From contig DASVTU010000039.1 of assembly GCA_036387415.1 (NCBI GenBank), positions 62,001 to 126,000 of the forward strand: a stretch of 64,000 bases of DNA, read 5' to 3'. Below the pieces are notes generated by a model that searched no databases, was not told where the DNA came from, and worked only from the letters and a program-made list of their open reading frames with translations. This document shows positions 61,941-64,000 of this stretch, one piece after another; position 1 is the stretch's first letter; the number at the start of each line of letters is the position of its first letter. Origin of the DNA: DASVTU01 sp036387415. GTDB lineage: Bacteria; Acidobacteriota; Blastocatellia; Pyrinomonadales; Pyrinomonadaceae. The position numbers were made by a program, and so were the translations under genes.

Positions 61941-63728
61941 ATGAAAACTTTACTACCTCGAAGAATTGCCGCCACGATTCTGTTGTCGGTCGCTGCTCTA
62001 CTGCTCTCGTTGTCGAGCGCCTGTCAGACACAGACCGAGCCGACCGCTCCTGCATCGAACACGCAAGCCACGCTCTCACGCGAACGCACGACGGGCGTCC
62101 GTGGCGGTTCGCTTGCCTACCGCGTCACTTCGCCGCCCAAGACTCTTAACTCGCTCATGATTGCCGACGAGGCTTCCTACACCGTCGCTTTCATGCTGCT
62201 CGGCGCGCGGCTCATCGATTTCGACCACGACGCGCAGCGTTACGTGCCCGCGCTCGCCGAGTCTTGGCAGTTGGGCGAAGACAAGAAGACTCTGGAACTG
62301 ACGCTGCGCGAGGGTTTGAAGTTTTCCGACGGCCAACCCCTGACCGCCGAAGACGTGGCCTTCACGCTTCGCGCCATCTACGACGAGCGCACTAACTCCG
62401 CGTTTCGCACGACGCTCACCATCGGCGACAAACAGATTGAGGCGCAACCTCTGGATGCGCGCCGCATTCGTTTCGTCTTCCCCGAAACGGTGGCCGCGCC
62501 GGAGACTTATCTCGTCAACGTCGCCGTCTTGCCGCGCCATGTGCTCGAACCGGATTTGAAGAAAGGGACGCTCGGCAAAGCCTACGAACTCACGTCCGAC
62601 CCTTCGCGCGTGGTCGCCGCCGGAGCGTTCGCGGTCGAAGCGGTTGCGCCCGGTGAACGCGTCGCCTTGAAGCGCAACCCACATTACTGGAAACGCGACG
62701 CGGCGGGCAATCAACTTCCATATCTCGACCGCCTCGTCGTCGAAGTCGTCGGCGATGCCAACGCCGCCATCGCGCGTCTCAATGAAGGCGCGGTTGATAT
62801 TATCGACCGCATACGCATCACCGATTATGCCGCGCTTCAGAACCCGCAAGGCGCGGTGCGCGCCTACGATGTCGGCCCCGGACTCAGCACCGACCATCTC
62901 TGGTTCAATCTCAACGAAAGTGGGATAGACGGTCAGCCCTTAGCGGTCGATGCGAAGAAACAGGCGTGGTTCAAAGACGTACGTTTTCGTCGTGCCGTCG
63001 CGCATGCCATCGACCGTGAAGGCATCGCTTCTTCAACCTTGCAGGGACTCGCGACGCCGCTCTATGGTTTCGTCTCGCCCGGCAATCGCGCGTGGGTCGC
63101 GGATATTCCGCGCACGGAATATAGTCTGGAACGTGCGCGTGCGCTGCTGGCGGAGGCGGGTTTCGTCGTCAAGGCTACGCAGGATGCGCCGGAGTTGTAC
63201 GACGCCGGAGGCAACCGCGTCGAGTGGACGTTAATCGTGCCGGTCGAGAACGAGGCGCGCAAAGCGATGGCGGCAGTGATACAGGAAGACCTCTCGCGTC
63301 TCGGCATGAAGATGCAGATTGCGCCGCTCGAATTCGGTGAAATTGTCGGTCGCACTACGCAGAGTCTCAACTATGAAGCCGTGTTGCTCGGCGCGGTCGT
63401 CACCGACATCGACCCTTCTTCCTATTCCAACATCCTCAGCAGCGCGAGCACGCAACACCAGTGGCATCCGAAGCAGAAGAAGCCCGCGACCGAATGGGAG
63501 GCGCGCATCGACACGCTTCTCGCCATGCTCGCGCGCGAAACCGACGCCGAACGCCGACGCGCCGTGTTTCGAGAGATTCAATTGAACATCGTCGAGAATC
63601 AACCCGTGATTCCCATCGCCGTACGCCACATCGTCTCCGCCGCCAACACGCGCGTCGGCAACTATCGTCCGAGCGCCATCATTCCCTACTCGCTCTGGAA
63701 CGCCGAAGAATTATTCATCAAGAAATAG
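61941..63728 (+). CDS. Peptide ABC transporter substrate-binding lipoprotein (DppA/OppA-like)
   Basis: 595 residues. The lipoprotein signal ends L-S-S-A-C-Q (Cys about 28), then the SBP family 5 fold with A-L-A-E-S-W-Q-L-G-E-D, L-R-E-G-L-K-F-S-D-G-Q-P-L-T-A-E-D-V-A-F-T (split about 124-144) and K-R-N-P-H-Y-W-K-R-D (about 243-252). It captures oligopeptides or similar solutes in the periplasm for the two divergent permeases. Length is at the upper end of the family. A purine-rich repeat follows the stop. Confidence 0.92.
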   Translation: MKTLLPRRIAATILLSVAALLLSLSSACQTQTEPTAPASNTQATLSRERTTGVRGGSLAYRVTSPPKTLNSLMIADEASYTVAFMLLGARLIDFDHDAQRYVPALAESWQLGEDKKTLELTLREGLKFSDGQPLTAEDVAFTLRAIYDERTNSAFRTTLTIGDKQIEAQPLDARRIRFVFPETVAAPETYLVNVAVLPRHVLEPDLKKGTLGKAYELTSDPSRVVAAGAFAVEAVAPGERVALKRNPHYWKRDAAGNQLPYLDRLVVEVVGDANAAIARLNEGAVDIIDRIRITDYAALQNPQGAVRAYDVGPGLSTDHLWFNLNESGIDGQPLAVDAKKQAWFKDVRFRRAVAHAIDREGIASSTLQGLATPLYGFVSPGNRAWVADIPRTEYSLERARALLAEAGFVVKATQDAPELYDAGGNRVEWTLIVPVENEARKAMAAVIQEDLSRLGMKMQIAPLEFGEIVGRTTQSLNYEAVLLGAVVTDIDPSSYSNILSSASTQHQWHPKQKKPATEWEARIDTLLAMLARETDAERRRAVFREIQLNIVENQPVIPIAVRHIVSAANTRVGNYRPSAIIPYSLWNAEELFIKK

Positions 63729-63737
63729 CAACGACGG

Positions 63738-63812
63738 AGAGGAAAAGGAAAAGGGGCAAGGGAGGAACAGATGAGCAATGTTTCTACACTTTTTCTTTTT
63801 CCTTTTGCCTGC
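63738..63812. repeat. Purine/pyrimidine inverted repeat after the binding-protein gene
   Basis: The left arm gagaggaaaaggaaaagggg onward (63738-63760) and right arm ctttttctttttccttttgc (63790-63809) are imperfect complements; similar to 22546-22620. Confidence 0.6.
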
Positions 63813-63897
63813 GACGGTCGTGTCGCTTTGAACATTTCGGTCGCGGCTTTCGTTTATTTCTGTTGAGTTGATACTTCGGTCGGAAGGAAAATCAAGA

Positions 63898-64000
63898 ATG
63901 AATCCAAAGACGGCTTCCACACTCTCCATCGTGCTCGGCACGCTCGGCGTCCTCTTTTTGATGGCGATGGCGTTCGGCGTCTTCGCCTTCAAGTATGCCA
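63898..64000 (+). CDS. Start of a membrane protein, truncated by the window end
   Basis: ATG at 63898 preceded by GGAAGGAAA; 34 codons visible, encoding one hydrophobic helix (L-S-I-V-L-G-T-L-G-V-L-F-L-M-A-M-A-F-G-V). The product cannot be identified from this fragment. Confidence 0.6.
   Translation, partial: MNPKTASTLSIVLGTLGVLFLMAMAFGVFAFKYA

Overview
The window is 64 kb of a Gram-negative, fairly GC-rich bacterial chromosome. LptE, Lol-type lipoprotein signals, twin-arginine and PEP-CTERM signals indicate an outer-membrane organism. An N-acetylornithine-type transcarbamylase, a deoxyhypusine-synthase-like enzyme, an MM0924-family protein and several secreted proteins of a type I associate with Acidobacteriota make Acidobacteriota (possibly class Blastocatellia) the best guess. 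That placement is inference; there is no rRNA gene in the window. I found no tRNA, phage, IS element or CRISPR array.

Layout. 1-4.9 kb: small metabolic genes (cyclase fragment, cupin, alkyltransferase-like DNA repair protein, UPF0145 plus thioesterase) and a GAF-GGDEF diguanylate cyclase. 5-9.3 kb: a heterodimeric ABC exporter whose halves flank a small membrane protein. 9.3-13.8 kb: a lytic-transglycosylase-like protein, an orphan PEP-CTERM tail, an uncharacterised 511-residue protein and an NlpC/P60 hydrolase. 13.8-18.8 kb (minus strand): phoH-ybeY-CNNM/CorC, then a DHS-like enzyme, a YkgJ protein and an MM0924 protein. 19-26.7 kb: rpsT with a very good sigma-70 promoter, then the housekeeping run tilS-hpt-ftsH-folP-lptE-holA. 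26.8-30 kb: a lone STAND-type NTPase with about 13 TPRs and atypical composition. 30-39 kb: an arginine regulon, argR-argG-(P-loop gene)-argC-argD-argF'-argB on the minus strand and argH divergent, with a perfect ArgR-like palindrome between argR and argH. 39-44.5 kb: a complete livKHMGF transporter. 45-54 kb: stress and secreted proteins, a Tat-exported tyrosinase followed by a stand-alone copy of its C-terminal domain, an aromatic amino acid decarboxylase and a ferredoxin. 54-64 kb: an S9 peptidase, a Dabb protein, a PHP protein, a 1.1 kb structured intergenic region, and a peptide ABC transporter (two permeases and a binding protein, no ATPase genes).

The most striking hidden structure is a dispersed class of intergenic inverted repeats. 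Their arms are degenerate tandem heptamers, for example gtaaatg/gtgaatg, cagtagc/cagtagt, cgtgaat/cgtcaat and agattgc. I find about sixteen between 14 and 64 kb. Elements differ in unit sequence but share the architecture: period-7 arm, 15-70 nt loop, complementary arm. They sit tightly at gene 3' ends. The stop codons of folP, argF', argG, livG and the aromatic decarboxylase lie inside an arm, and an element-like arm is read in frame inside tilS. Because 7 is coprime to 3, a stop triplet in the unit recurs in all three frames within 21 nt. They resemble in style the short tandemly repeated repetitive (STRR) heptamers of filamentous cyanobacteria. Other points of interest: the uncharacterised P-loop gene in the arg operon, a transcarbamylase with an unexpected specificity residue, the tyrosinase/C-terminal-domain gene pair, an in-frame TGA in a HEAT-like gene, and paired hairpins at 58.6-58.8 kb.
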